Source: an uncultured Bacteroidota bacterium
GTDB taxonomy: Bacteria > Bacteroidota > Bacteroidia > UKL13-3
NCBI GenBank assembly: GCA_903910445.1
Contig: CAIVZR010000093.1
Location: 1-39,504, forward strand
DNA length: 39,504 nt
Reading direction: 5' to 3'
The notes below the pieces were generated by a model that was given only the letters and a program-made list of their open reading frames with translations, had not been told where the DNA came from and did no database searches. The first letter of the stretch is position 1, and the number at the start of each line of letters is the position of its first letter. Made by a program: the position numbers and the translations under genes. Below are positions 1 through 8,752 of this stretch, in pieces.

Positions 1-2
1 TG

Positions 3-194
3 ATTTTATTGGTGCTATTCAATATCTTTCAAAGCATTCAATACTGGAGAGGTGCCATGCATTGGGATAGTATGAATTACAAGGTATATAAGGCACAGTT
101 ATTTAAACTCAGGGGAACTCCCGATGAACTTATATCTACTCCCGATTATCAGAAGGCGATGAAAGGTGAAAAAGAATATTATTGGACTGAGTAG
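3..194 (+). CDS. C-terminal end of a probable membrane glycosyltransferase (5' part outside window)
   Basis: The reading frame is open from the first bases of the window to the stop at 194, so this is the 3' end of a larger gene. The visible part starts with a hydrophobic stretch, as at the end of a last membrane helix. A soluble tail of about 50 residues follows, rich in Tyr, Trp and Lys, with a FNIFQSIQYWRGAMHWDSM segment. Tails of this kind are common at the C-terminus of Bacteroidota GT39-like (dolichyl-phosphate-mannose mannosyltransferase type) membrane proteins. That assignment rests on resemblance only. The gene converges on the CotH gene with only 10 bases between the stops and no visible terminator. 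A TTG at position 9 could be read as a start but is almost certainly internal. Confidence 0.6.
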   Translation: MLLVLFNIFQSIQYWRGAMHWDSMNYKVYKAQLFKLRGTPDELISTPDYQKAMKGEKEYYWTE

Positions 195-204
195 TGTATC
201 CTAC

Positions 205-3200
205 TTATAGTTTTGTAAGCTTCCAAACGCGATTCCCAATTCTCATAAAATAAATTCCCGAAACCCATTCCTGAGCAGGTATGTTGGTCTCACCGAGATG
301 GATTTGAAATTGGTTTAGTTTCTCACCTATCGCATTATACATCAACACCTCCGCTGTTTCACCTTGTCCCATGGTAATTCGTAACTCGTTTTGAAAAGGA
401 TTAGGACTCACGTTAATAAAAGCCCCTTGGTAGTTTTCATGAATACCTACAATTACCGAAACCAAAACTTCTGAGGTCGTAGGACATTGATTAATATCTA
501 TTGCATTAATGGTATAATTGGTAGCGGTAAACGGGGATGCATAAACTGTATCGTTATCATAACGATCTAATCCTTGGTGTGGCAGCCAGTCATAGGTTAA
601 ACCTCCAATCACTCGAATCATCACCGGTGTATTTCCATCGTAAATTGGTGCCAGTGGCTGAACAATCATTTGTGTTTTTTGAAATGCCTTAATATATGAT
701 GTTACAGTATCGGCGCAACTTCCACTACCTCCAATGATTGAATACGTGGTATTGGAAGTAAGAAAGCAACGAAATACATTATTACTAACTTTTAGAACAC
801 CGCTGCTTGGTATGATATTATAGAAAGGAGCACCATTACAGGTAATAGTAGCCGAGTCGCCAAAACAAACACCACCATAGGCATTCACAGAGACGTGCGC
901 CTTGGTTTGGAATATTATTGTAATGCTATCTATTACAATACATCCATTGAGAATCGCACGCGCATAATAGGTATGCGTTTGTGTTGGAGTAACTTCAATT
1001 TCATCAGGAGAAAGCACCTTTGCGGTAGCATCAGGCAGCCACGTTACTGTTCCATTACTTGTGGCGGTTAGAATAGAGGAACCTCCATTACATAAGGCAG
1101 GGATACTTGCCTTAAGCTGTAATGTGGGTTTGGGTATCACATTAATTTGTATGGAACCCGAATCAACACACCCATTGGCACTAATAGCTAAAACAGTAAA
1201 TTTTGTTGAAGTGCCAGGAAACAGTGCTGAACTGTTCGCTGTTTGATATGAACTTGCAGATGGGCTCCACAAATAACCATTCGAAGGGTTTAAATTAATT
1301 TTAAAACTATCTCCTTCACAAATGGTTGCGATGCCAGGTAAACTAAACGTTGGTTTTGGAAACACTTTCACTGTGCGATAAATCGTATCAGTAACTCCAA
1401 AATTAGTAACGCCATACATTTTTATATTTAATGTAGTAGTGGTAAAAAATGCAATTGAATCACCGTTAAATAAATTGCCATTTACAATCCAGTGTAACTG
1501 ATTCGACCCTATTCCTTTTGATTTAAAGTAATCACCCTCACATAGTGAATCGGCGCTTAGTTGCATGCTCAGATTGACACGTTGACTCACGGTAATTTTT
1601 TTGGAAACGGATCCATCACAATAAGAACCGTTATTCCCTGTAGCCGTATACGTAAATGTATTTAGCGGCTTCACATAAACCGAATCGTAAATCTGATTGA
1701 TATTATGTACAACATTGTTCCATAAATACGTATTCGCTCCTGTAACTACCAGCAGCACACTATCGCCGGCAATGATGGAATCTTTACCAGTGATTTGTAA
1801 TGTAGTTGGAGTTGACAAGGTGACAACCACGGTGGTGGTATCATAAGAGGAGCACTTGCCCCAAACAATTTTATAACTATTATTCCCATTTGTTGGGCGC
1901 AATAAAAAGCTTGTTTTGTTGAGTTTCCAATAATTTGCCGAGGTAACCAAAATCACATCGTTAGATGTGGTATTGATAGAGAGAATGGTAGTATCTCCAC
2001 TACAAATATTATTCTTTGATAAAGTATAACTCAAGGTTGGGGCACAAGTACTGGGCATAAAGGCGCAGCCACTAATAAATACACTATCTAAATATCTCAA
2101 TCTTTCATTGGTGTATTTTTTTAAATAGTATCCAGCATCTTTGTAATATACATTTTGTATGATTTGATTTCCTGCCTTTGCTTGAAACCAGCGTTCATCA
2201 TTACGATATATGGCATCGGCCAGTGGAGCAGTAAATGAATCGATAATATGCGCTACCATAATTGGGTTTAACAGTGTGGCCCGAACTTCATTATACCTGC
2301 ACCAAAATTCCTTCTTGAAAAAAGTATCATCATACATTTTTTTGAAGGGAGTGAAAGAAGGGAATTTGAAAATATTCGTTGCACTATTGAATCCATAGTT
2401 AAAATCCCAGACAGGGCCAAATACGAGTTTATTACCTTTCGTGATTTTATGCTTGTGCCAATAAGTGCTTCGCATATAGGTATCGCCACTCACTCCGAAT
2501 TCGTTCAAGATGATATAGTCGATGGCACTTTTGTAATCGATAAATCTTCTATAACCGTTCACGGTATCATTAAATGGTTTCGTATTCAACGCGGTCATAC
2601 AACTATCAATAAAAGCTTTGATATAGGTTTTTTGCTGTATCACTGGACTGTCGGGGTCGTCATACAAGAATAAAATATTGCTTTGAACATTTAAAAATCC
2701 AGAATCTTTTACACCCGTCACCCCGTCTCGCTTAAGAATATAACCCCCTGTAATATTGGCACCTGAGGTATCGGTAGCTTTTAAAGATGATATATTTACT
2801 CGATTATTATCTTGCTTGATTTTTTCCATCAAGCAATAGATTCCTCGATAATTCCCGTCGATTACCAATTCACAAAATCTTGTTCTCGATGCATATCTAC
2901 CCATTCGGTTCGATAAATAATATATCATTACATCCTTCATGAAACTCTGGTCGCTGTATGAATTATTTAGTATCCAATCGTTCTCTGCGGGCATTCCCAA
3001 AATACTCATATTACTATCACTTCCATTTTTAGCCTTGGGCGAAAAGCTAAATGGATCTTTTAATCCTGCTGATGATGAATTACCCCGAATATGAATTCCA
3101 ACATCTACAGCAGCAATATTTTGGGTGTCAGAAAGCAGGTTCACTCCTGAGTTGCTATTCAAGATATACATCTTGGTGAGTACATCATTTAATATTGGAA

Positions 3201-3786
3201 TGGTTTTGCCCCCTGTATTAATTACAAACACTGGCAAATTGCTTTGTGTGAAATTAATTGGAGTTGCTGGATTGGTTCCAAACTCAAGGGTGACTGAGGT
3301 AACCGATCCATTATAATTGTTCTTATTATCATCTAAAACTACCAGGGCCCAATTACCATTCGGATTGGGATTTGAAAAATTAAATATTGCCAGGGAACCT
3401 TCTGGACGATACGTCCCAACAAAAGGCGCGGTAGCGGAAGTTATACGTTGTGTTGCCGAATTCTCGAATTCTGTTGCAACATAATTTGCTCCTCTTCCAT
3501 TTTTTATACTAATGGGAACAGTGTACGTATTGTTTGATCGAAGGTATATGTGTAATTCTTCAACGGCAGGATGATTAATACTCAGAGTTAATTTCTTTAA
3601 CCCATAGGTCGTTGTTAATCCATTGAGACCAGTAACTGGGATATTAAAGGTAGTTAGTGTACTATCCGAATTTATTGTTCCACCTGATGAAGTAAAAGAC
3701 TGAGATTTTCCCACTTGAAAAGCAAGCAGTACACAACCAAGAATTATTGCCTTTCGAAACAAATGAATATACCGTTGAAAAATCAT
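205..3786 (-). CDS. Secreted P-domain/CotH-kinase protein with Ig-like repeats and T9SS type-A sorting domain
   Basis: This 1193-residue protein is predicted to be exported and displayed by type IX secretion. Order of parts: signal peptide (about 1-28); a proprotein-convertase P-like beta domain (about 32-170) ending in a PNGNWALVVLDD segment; a CotH domain (about 190-575); five Ig-like modules of about 80-100 residues, most opening with a Cys-x-Gly-Asp turn (ICSGD, LCEGD, ICEGD, VCFGD); and a C-terminal sorting domain with SPNPFQNEL and a GIYFMRI strand. The CotH signature includes IRGNSS, LGMPAENDWIL, RTRFCEL and GPVWDFNYGF, whose Asp is expected to bind metal. CotH proteins are atypical secreted kinases; the substrate is unknown. 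Where relatives often have a KKSY-like stretch after RGNSS, this protein has LKDPFSF, so the ATP-binding lysine is uncertain. A TAGGTTTG box lies 8 bases before the ATG. Confidence 0.85.
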   Translation of the reverse strand: MIFQRYIHLFRKAIILGCVLLAFQVGKSQSFTSSGGTINSDSTLTTFNIPVTGLNGLTTTYGLKKLTLSINHPAVEELHIYLRSNNTYTVPISIKNGRGANYVATEFENSATQRITSATAPFVGTYRPEGSLAIFNFSNPNPNGNWALVVLDDNKNNYNGSVTSVTLEFGTNPATPINFTQSNLPVFVINTGGKTIPILNDVLTKMYILNSNSGVNLLSDTQNIAAVDVGIHIRGNSSSAGLKDPFSFSPKAKNGSDSNMSILGMPAENDWILNNSYSDQSFMKDVMIYYLSNRMGRYASRTRFCELVIDGNYRGIYCLMEKIKQDNNRVNISSLKATDTSGANITGGYILKRDGVTGVKDSGFLNVQSNILFLYDDPDSPVIQQKTYIKAFIDSCMTALNTKPFNDTVNGYRRFIDYKSAIDYIILNEFGVSGDTYMRSTYWHKHKITKGNKLVFGPVWDFNYGFNSATNIFKFPSFTPFKKMYDDTFFKKEFWCRYNEVRATLLNPIMVAHIIDSFTAPLADAIYRNDERWFQAKAGNQIIQNVYYKDAGYYLKKYTNERLRYLDSVFISGCAFMPSTCAPTLSYTLSKNNICSGDTTILSINTTSNDVILVTSANYWKLNKTSFLLRPTNGNNSYKIVWGKCSSYDTTTVVVTLSTPTTLQITGKDSIIAGDSVLLVVTGANTYLWNNVVHNINQIYDSVYVKPLNTFTYTATGNNGSYCDGSVSKKITVSQRVNLSMQLSADSLCEGDYFKSKGIGSNQLHWIVNGNLFNGDSIAFFTTTTLNIKMYGVTNFGVTDTIYRTVKVFPKPTFSLPGIATICEGDSFKINLNPSNGYLWSPSASSYQTANSSALFPGTSTKFTVLAISANGCVDSGSIQINVIPKPTLQLKASIPALCNGGSSILTATSNGTVTWLPDATAKVLSPDEIEVTPTQTHTYYARAILNGCIVIDSITIIFQTKAHVSVNAYGGVCFGDSATITCNGAPFYNIIPSSGVLKVSNNVFRCFLTSNTTYSIIGGSGSCADTVTSYIKAFQKTQMIVQPLAPIYDGNTPVMIRVIGGLTYDWLPHQGLDRYDNDTVYASPFTATNYTINAIDINQCPTTSEVLVSVIVGIHENYQGAFINVSPNPFQNELRITMGQGETAEVLMYNAIGEKLNQFQIHLGETNIPAQEWVSGIYFMRIGNRVWKLTKL

Positions 3787-3794
3787 GAAGCAGA

Positions 3795-3802
3795 CAAACC
3801 TA
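3795..3802 (-). promoter_or_regulatory. Putative -7 box (TAGGTTTG) of the CotH gene
   Basis: Read on the minus strand this is TAGGTTTG, a full match to the Bacteroidota TAnnTTTG -7 element. Only 8 bases separate it from the ATG at 3786, so the transcript would have almost no leader. No convincing -33 TTG was found at the usual distance. Confidence 0.5.
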
Positions 3803-3942
3803 AATAAAATACCTTAAAAGAAATGTAAAAATTTTATCGCAATTTAAGCCCTGATTAATCTATACTCGAGGCCAAGATTTGAGCCGATTTGGGTGGGGGT
3901 TTTGTACCTTAATTTCAATTCCCTGTATTCCCTCAATATTTT

Positions 3943-3950
3943 TACCTTTG
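3943..3950 (+). promoter_or_regulatory. Putative -7 box (TACCTTTG) of the GT2/GT-C run
   Basis: TACCTTTG matches TAnnTTTG and lies 29 bases before the chosen ATG at 3980. It falls inside the extension that would exist if the upstream in-frame start at 3893 were used, which supports the downstream start. No clear -33 element is seen. Confidence 0.5.
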
Positions 3951-3979
3951 CGGCTTTTAGAATACAATTTACCTATTAC

Positions 3980-4708
3980 ATGAAACCATTCGAAACGCTC
4001 TCTATTGTTATACCTGCATATAATGAAGGACCAACCATACACCTTATCCTGGATCGGGTAAAAAAAGTGCAACTACTAAACGGCATAAAAAAGGAAGTAA
4101 TTATTGTAAATGATTGCAGTAAGGATGATACCGTTGAAGCGATCAATCGCTACATACAAGGCAATCCCGACCTGAACATACAATTTTACAGTCACGAGGT
4201 AAATCAAGGTAAAGGAGCAGCACTTCATACTGGAATTAAGAAAGCAACTGGTGAATACGTCATCATTCAGGATGCCGACTTAGAATACGATCCAGAGGAA
4301 TTCAATATACTCCTAAAACCTGTTTTGGATGGATTTGCGGATGTGGTATTTGGAAGTCGCTTTATGGGTGGTAATGCCCATCGTATCTTGTTCTTTTGGC
4401 ATACTATCGGAAACAAATTCCTTACATTCCTAAGCAATATGCTCACCAATTTGAACCTTACAGATATGGAAACATGCTATAAGTTATTCAATAGAGAGAT
4501 GATTCAAGGTTTGTCGTTACAAGAAAAACGTTTTGGATTTGAACCTGAGGTAACCGCTAAAATATCACGCATACCTGATGTGCGCCTTTACGAAGTAGGA
4601 ATATCCTATTATGGCCGTACCTATGAAGAAGGTAAGAAAATTGGGGCTCGTGATGGTTTCAGAGCCATCTATTGTATTCTTAAGTATGGCTTGTTCAGCA
4701 GAAAATAA
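3980..4708 (+). CDS. GT2 glycosyltransferase, dolichyl/polyprenyl-phosphate mannose synthase (DPM1) type
   Basis: A 242-residue GT-A enzyme predicted to transfer a hexose, probably mannose or glucose, from a nucleotide sugar to a polyprenyl phosphate at the cytoplasmic face of the inner membrane. Visible motifs: SIVIPAYNE (8-16) at the nucleotide-binding N-terminus, VNDCSKDDT (43-51), NQGKGAALHTG (75-85) and the metal-binding QDAD (97-100) followed by LEYDP. GSRFMGG and the TDMETCYK segment are also typical of this family. No C-terminal membrane helices follow, so it is the short, soluble DPM1 type. The frame is open upstream to 3893, but the family start is the ATG at 3980, just after the promoter box. 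It is 12 bases upstream of the first GT-C-like gene and probably co-transcribed, supplying lipid-linked sugar to it. Confidence 0.88.
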   Translation: MKPFETLSIVIPAYNEGPTIHLILDRVKKVQLLNGIKKEVIIVNDCSKDDTVEAINRYIQGNPDLNIQFYSHEVNQGKGAALHTGIKKATGEYVIIQDADLEYDPEEFNILLKPVLDGFADVVFGSRFMGGNAHRILFFWHTIGNKFLTFLSNMLTNLNLTDMETCYKLFNREMIQGLSLQEKRFGFEPEVTAKISRIPDVRLYEVGISYYGRTYEEGKKIGARDGFRAIYCILKYGLFSRK

Positions 4709-4720
4709 ATAAACTGCTTC

Positions 4721-6136
4721 ATGCAAAACCAGAAATTCCCATTAAGTAGAACCAACCAGTTAGCAGCTTTTTTCCTGGTGCTATACGCCATTGTTTTGGC
4801 GCTATGTGCATTATTGTCGGAAGGCACATACGGTGGTGGGGATAGCTGGTTACATTTTCAAATGGCTCGCTTTGCACCACGTCACCCTGAGCTATTTTTA
4901 GATCAATGGGGTAAACCACTCTATACCACCTTGGCTTGTTTGCCTTCTCAATTGGGTTTCATTGGAATCAAGTTTTTTAATATCGCCTGCGCTTTACTTA
5001 CTGCTTATCTCGCTTTTCAGATGGCGAAAAATCAGTTTACAAAGTATCAATGGCTAGCAGTAGTTTTTGTACTGAGTGTACCTGTGTATTTTGTGACCAT
5101 GTTTAGCGGACTTACCGAAAGTGTTTTTGCTCTGTGCATTATGTCCGCGGTATATCTCTTTCATCGGTTTCGAGTAATGCTTGCTTGCCTGGTAATTTCA
5201 TTCTTACCCTTTATACGTAGTGAAGGATTTTTATTCCTGCCTTTATTTGGATTGCTTTGCATATACTACCGACGCTGGTGGTCACTCCCTTTTCTTACTG
5301 TTGGCTTCGTAGTGTTTACCCTCATAGGGTATTTCTTTTTAGGCAACTGGAACTGGGTATTTGGAACCAATGTATATCTCACCAAACCTACTGATTATGG
5401 TCATGGCCCATGGTATCATTTCTTTGAAACGCATTCGGCTACTTTTGGATGGGCCTATTCCTTCTTTTTAGTCATAGCAATCATTGCATTTACTTATCGC
5501 TTGGTGAAAGATTTTCGCAATCGCGAATTACATATTCAATTTGTTTTATTGTTTGGTGGCTTGGTGGTTTACTTCACTGCCCATAGTTATTTTTGGTATA
5601 AAGGAATCTTTGGTTCTGCAGGTCTCGATCGCGTAATGGCGGGTGTGGGTCCATGCATAGGCTACTCAGCCTTTTGTGGATTTCAGTTTCTAGCAAAACA
5701 ATCATGGATGCAGTCGAAGTTATCAAAAGCGATTTTAGTACTCTTAGTGATTTGGGTATTTATCATGCCTCGCTATGTATATGCCTTCCCTTTTAAACTC
5801 AATAGCTTTGAGCAAATGGAGATGGATGCCATCAATTACATGAAAGAAAATAAACTGGATCAATATCCTATCTATTATCAGGATCCTTTCTTCCCTACAA
5901 AATTAAAGAAGGACCCATTTGATGATGCCAGCTCGTTGAATTTATATCAACATGGATCCAAGCCTTTCATTCCCAATTCAATCATAATATGGGACTCTCA
6001 CCTTTGTCCGAGAGAAAGTATGTTACCTCTGAATGTACTCGAGGCACACCCCGTTGAACTTCTGAAATGCTATTCAGCACCTGATATTTATAATGCTCAG
6101 GAATTGATGGAGGTACGAATATATCTAACAAAATAA
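4721..6136 (+). CDS. Multi-pass membrane protein, GT-C-like glycosyltransferase
   Basis: A 471-residue protein with about ten hydrophobic helices separated by short basic loops, and a soluble C-terminal stretch of about 90 residues. The first extracytoplasmic loop carries GGGDSWLHFQMAR (38-50) and DQWGKPLYT (61-69). Acidic residues in this loop are the expected catalytic or metal sites of lipid-phosphosugar-dependent GT-C enzymes. It sits between a DPM1-type GT2 (12-base gap) and another GT-C protein whose ATG directly follows this stop codon. That fits use of the polyprenyl-phosphate sugar made by the GT2. I do not recognise a named family, and acceptor and sugar are unknown. No internal breaks or odd starts were seen. 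Confidence 0.7.
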   Translation: MQNQKFPLSRTNQLAAFFLVLYAIVLALCALLSEGTYGGGDSWLHFQMARFAPRHPELFLDQWGKPLYTTLACLPSQLGFIGIKFFNIACALLTAYLAFQMAKNQFTKYQWLAVVFVLSVPVYFVTMFSGLTESVFALCIMSAVYLFHRFRVMLACLVISFLPFIRSEGFLFLPLFGLLCIYYRRWWSLPFLTVGFVVFTLIGYFFLGNWNWVFGTNVYLTKPTDYGHGPWYHFFETHSATFGWAYSFFLVIAIIAFTYRLVKDFRNRELHIQFVLLFGGLVVYFTAHSYFWYKGIFGSAGLDRVMAGVGPCIGYSAFCGFQFLAKQSWMQSKLSKAILVLLVIWVFIMPRYVYAFPFKLNSFEQMEMDAINYMKENKLDQYPIYYQDPFFPTKLKKDPFDDASSLNLYQHGSKPFIPNSIIIWDSHLCPRESMLPLNVLEAHPVELLKCYSAPDIYNAQELMEVRIYLTK

Positions 6137-7642
6137 ATGGCCACACGTATTATACGTATCAATCTGAATAAATCGGATGCCGCGATTTGTTTGGTTTTGG
6201 TTGCCTATAATTTCTTCACCAAATACACCGATATCAATACCCGCGACCTCAGCTGGGATGAGCCTTTTAGTGCTTTCTACTCTCAGTATTCGGTGCCACA
6301 AATTATTACTGAATTATTCAAGGGGAATAACCCTCCCTTCTATGAAATATTTTTGCATTTCTATACTGCCATATTTGGTATCAGTGAATTTGCGTTACGC
6401 ATGCCTTCTTTACTTTTTAGTTGTGGTACCGTGGCTTTCCTTTATTATACTGGCACCCGACTAAGAGGCAAATGGATGGGAATTTTTGTAGGGCTTTTGT
6501 TTGCAATGAATAATTTGCAATATTTTTATTCCTTGGCTGCGCGCATGTATGCTTTGTTTAGCATGCTGGTGGCAGCTTCTATTTACTTCAGTATTGTTGC
6601 CTTTCAGGAGCCACAGCGCAAGAAATATTTTTATGCTTTATTGATTACAAATACATTGATGTGCTATACACATTATTTTGCTGGTTTTGTAATCGTTGCT
6701 GAAGTGCTCGCCTGGCTGGTGACCGTAAAAAATAAATTATTTTTCAAAAATCTATTTTTCGTTTTTGTTGCCAATGCCATTCTTGCGATACCCTTATTGA
6801 TTGTTTTTAAAATGCGCGCTGAAGGATTCGTATCGGCTTTTGAATTTAAGCCACCCTATCCGGAGATATGGAAGAATATCATCATGAATCTCATTAATGG
6901 GTTAGATGTATATCAGGCAGCATATACCTTCCTGGCACTGGGGGCTTTTATTTATGCATTCAAATGTATTGTTCAATTTAAGTTAGAGCTCAAGAATCAA
7001 TACATTTATATCTTGCTTTTTTTACTGTTTGCCTTACCCTTGTTTTTCACATGGTATTATGGCAATACTTATCCCCTCTTTATCGATCGGTATTATTTAT
7101 ACGCTACCATTCCTTTGTTTTTGTTTGGAGCACTTTGCATTTCGGTTTTTTATCGCCCACTGGGTTTTATATGGGTGCCTGTTTTTTTTATTTATCTGCT
7201 TAATATCTACCATACTAATTTCAACCGACTCAATAATGATTACCTTTTACGCGAATGGCAAGCGGCGGCACTTACTGCCAAACAAATGCAGCATGAATCG
7301 CCACAATCAATCATTCTCATCGATCCGCTATGGGCCGATTTGGGATTCAGTTATTATTACGATCGGGAATTATTTAAAGAGGGGAATCGTTATAATGAAG
7401 CATTGGGACAAAAAAATGTTTTCCGAATCTGGAGCCCCGATAGTTTGAATCAAATATTGAATCTGAATCCAGGTAAGCAAGTAATTCTTTATTGTGATGA
7501 GAAAGCCAAGGCAGATAGTTTAAATGATGGCAATTACCGACTCTTGCAACGCAAAGGGTATGTCCCAGATACTGCTTACTATTTTCCTGTTTGTACTTCT
7601 GTGATTCGGTTTCTGCCGAATGATACTACGGCTTCGAAATAA
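6137..7642 (+). CDS. GT39/PMT_2-like membrane glycosyltransferase
   Basis: A 501-residue integral membrane protein with ten or more hydrophobic helices and a soluble C-terminal part of about 110 residues. After the first helix comes SWDEPFS (39-45), the Asp-Glu motif typical of the first periplasmic loop of PMT_2/GT39 enzymes, then NNPPFYE (64-70). Known members transfer a sugar from polyprenyl phosphate to protein or glycan on the outer face of the membrane. The start ATG abuts the upstream TAA with no spacer, indicating translational coupling. Its 3' end overlaps the convergent GT4 gene by 17 bases. The acceptor cannot be read from sequence. With its two upstream neighbours it makes a compact glycosylation run. 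Confidence 0.78.
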   Translation: MATRIIRINLNKSDAAICLVLVAYNFFTKYTDINTRDLSWDEPFSAFYSQYSVPQIITELFKGNNPPFYEIFLHFYTAIFGISEFALRMPSLLFSCGTVAFLYYTGTRLRGKWMGIFVGLLFAMNNLQYFYSLAARMYALFSMLVAASIYFSIVAFQEPQRKKYFYALLITNTLMCYTHYFAGFVIVAEVLAWLVTVKNKLFFKNLFFVFVANAILAIPLLIVFKMRAEGFVSAFEFKPPYPEIWKNIIMNLINGLDVYQAAYTFLALGAFIYAFKCIVQFKLELKNQYIYILLFLLFALPLFFTWYYGNTYPLFIDRYYLYATIPLFLFGALCISVFYRPLGFIWVPVFFIYLLNIYHTNFNRLNNDYLLREWQAAALTAKQMQHESPQSIILIDPLWADLGFSYYYDRELFKEGNRYNEALGQKNVFRIWSPDSLNQILNLNPGKQVILYCDEKAKADSLNDGNYRLLQRKGYVPDTAYYFPVCTSVIRFLPNDTTASK

Positions 7643-8738
7643 TTGCACTGAGTGATTTCCCTAGAACTTTCCAGTCAAATTGAGCTTCCACTGTTTTGCG
7701 GGCAAGCATTGATTTTTTGAGATAGGTTTTTTCCGAATATGCATCCACCAATGCCGCTACCAGCTGCTCTACATTTTTCTCTTCGCATAAATATCCATTT
7801 TCATGAGTCACCACTTCTGGGATATCGCAATGCGTGGTACTGATAATGGGTAATCCGGAAGCCATCAAATCAACCAGCACCACTGGATATCCCCCTTCAC
7901 AATCACCATCTGCAGCCCATACACTTGGATGCATTGCAACTTGACATAGTGCTGCGATGCGCTGCAAGTCATGTGGTGAAACAAATCCGTATTGCGTGAT
8001 ATGTTTTTGTAATGTGCTAGAATTTATAAAATCCTTTAACTGATTTTCGTATTGAATATACGGAGCATAGTTGGAATTGCGCCCTCCTACCCAATGAAGA
8101 TGAATGGGTATTTGATATTGATGAATGGCTTTTTCGATGGCTTGTAGTGCATAGATAATCCCTTTACGTTCGGCAGTAGCACAAGCAATGAGCACATGAA
8201 ATTGTTCCTTTTCTTCCCGGGGAACAAAAGCGATATCGGAAACTTCGGCGCCCAAATAACTCACTTCAATTTTATTGGCACTGCATCCCATGGAAATTAA
8301 ATTTTCCTTCATAAAATTCCCTTCCACAATAAATGCATCACATTCATCGAAGAGTTTTGCATAACGATTTTTCCATCGGGAATCCGATTGCAGTGTGCGG
8401 GTGAGGTCGTATCCATAAAACCGAGTGATGTGTTTCTTCTTTTTCAATCGCAGGTCGGCATACCCCTGAACACCATAGTGTGAAAACAAAATCACCTCAT
8501 CGAGAGGTTGCAAATACTTATTTCTAAAGGCATCGGGTAATCCCAGTTTATTGCGAACTCTTGAAATAATATTGGATGCATCGTTGGGGTTCACATGCGT
8601 TGTAACGAACGTATCAAAGGACAAATCACGCTTATCACATAGTACCATCTGCTCCATGCCTTCGATATGTTTCACCTGACGGTAAATCCATTGTTCGGTG
8701 AGTGGAAGCCAAGTATGTGTGCTGTGCGCAAGTATCAA
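7626..8738 (-). CDS. GT4 family glycosyltransferase
   Basis: A 370-residue GT-B retaining glycosyltransferase, predicted cytosolic or membrane-associated. The C-terminal Rossmann half shows ATAERKGIIYALQAIEKA, a HPSVWAADGDCEGGYP segment and ASGLPIISTTHCDIPEVV, which together bind the nucleotide sugar. The usual EX7E motif appears as EGGYPVVLVD, so the second acid is Asp rather than Glu. The start is TTG at 8738, chosen because no ATG occurs between it and the upstream stop; AAAAGG lies seven bases before it, one of the few Shine-Dalgarno-like sequences in the window. It follows the KAS III gene by 14 bases, suggesting that acyl and sugar chemistry are coupled, perhaps in a glycolipid. Its end overlaps the convergent GT-C gene by 17 bases. 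Confidence 0.8.
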   Translation of the reverse strand: MILAHSTHTWLPLTEQWIYRQVKHIEGMEQMVLCDKRDLSFDTFVTTHVNPNDASNIISRVRNKLGLPDAFRNKYLQPLDEVILFSHYGVQGYADLRLKKKKHITRFYGYDLTRTLQSDSRWKNRYAKLFDECDAFIVEGNFMKENLISMGCSANKIEVSYLGAEVSDIAFVPREEKEQFHVLIACATAERKGIIYALQAIEKAIHQYQIPIHLHWVGGRNSNYAPYIQYENQLKDFINSSTLQKHITQYGFVSPHDLQRIAALCQVAMHPSVWAADGDCEGGYPVVLVDLMASGLPIISTTHCDIPEVVTHENGYLCEEKNVEQLVAALVDAYSEKTYLKKSMLARKTVEAQFDWKVLGKSLSAIISKP

Positions 8739-8752
8739 GTGAATGCCTTTTA

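Noticed and set aside
3893-3979. Upstream in-frame start for the GT2 gene
   Set aside because: The 29 extra residues do not match the GT2 family start and would cover the TACCTTTG promoter box.
7029-7448. 139-codon plus-strand ORF overlapping the GT39-like gene
   Set aside because: It is an out-of-frame overlap within a well-supported membrane protein; its hydrophobicity comes from the T-rich coding strand.
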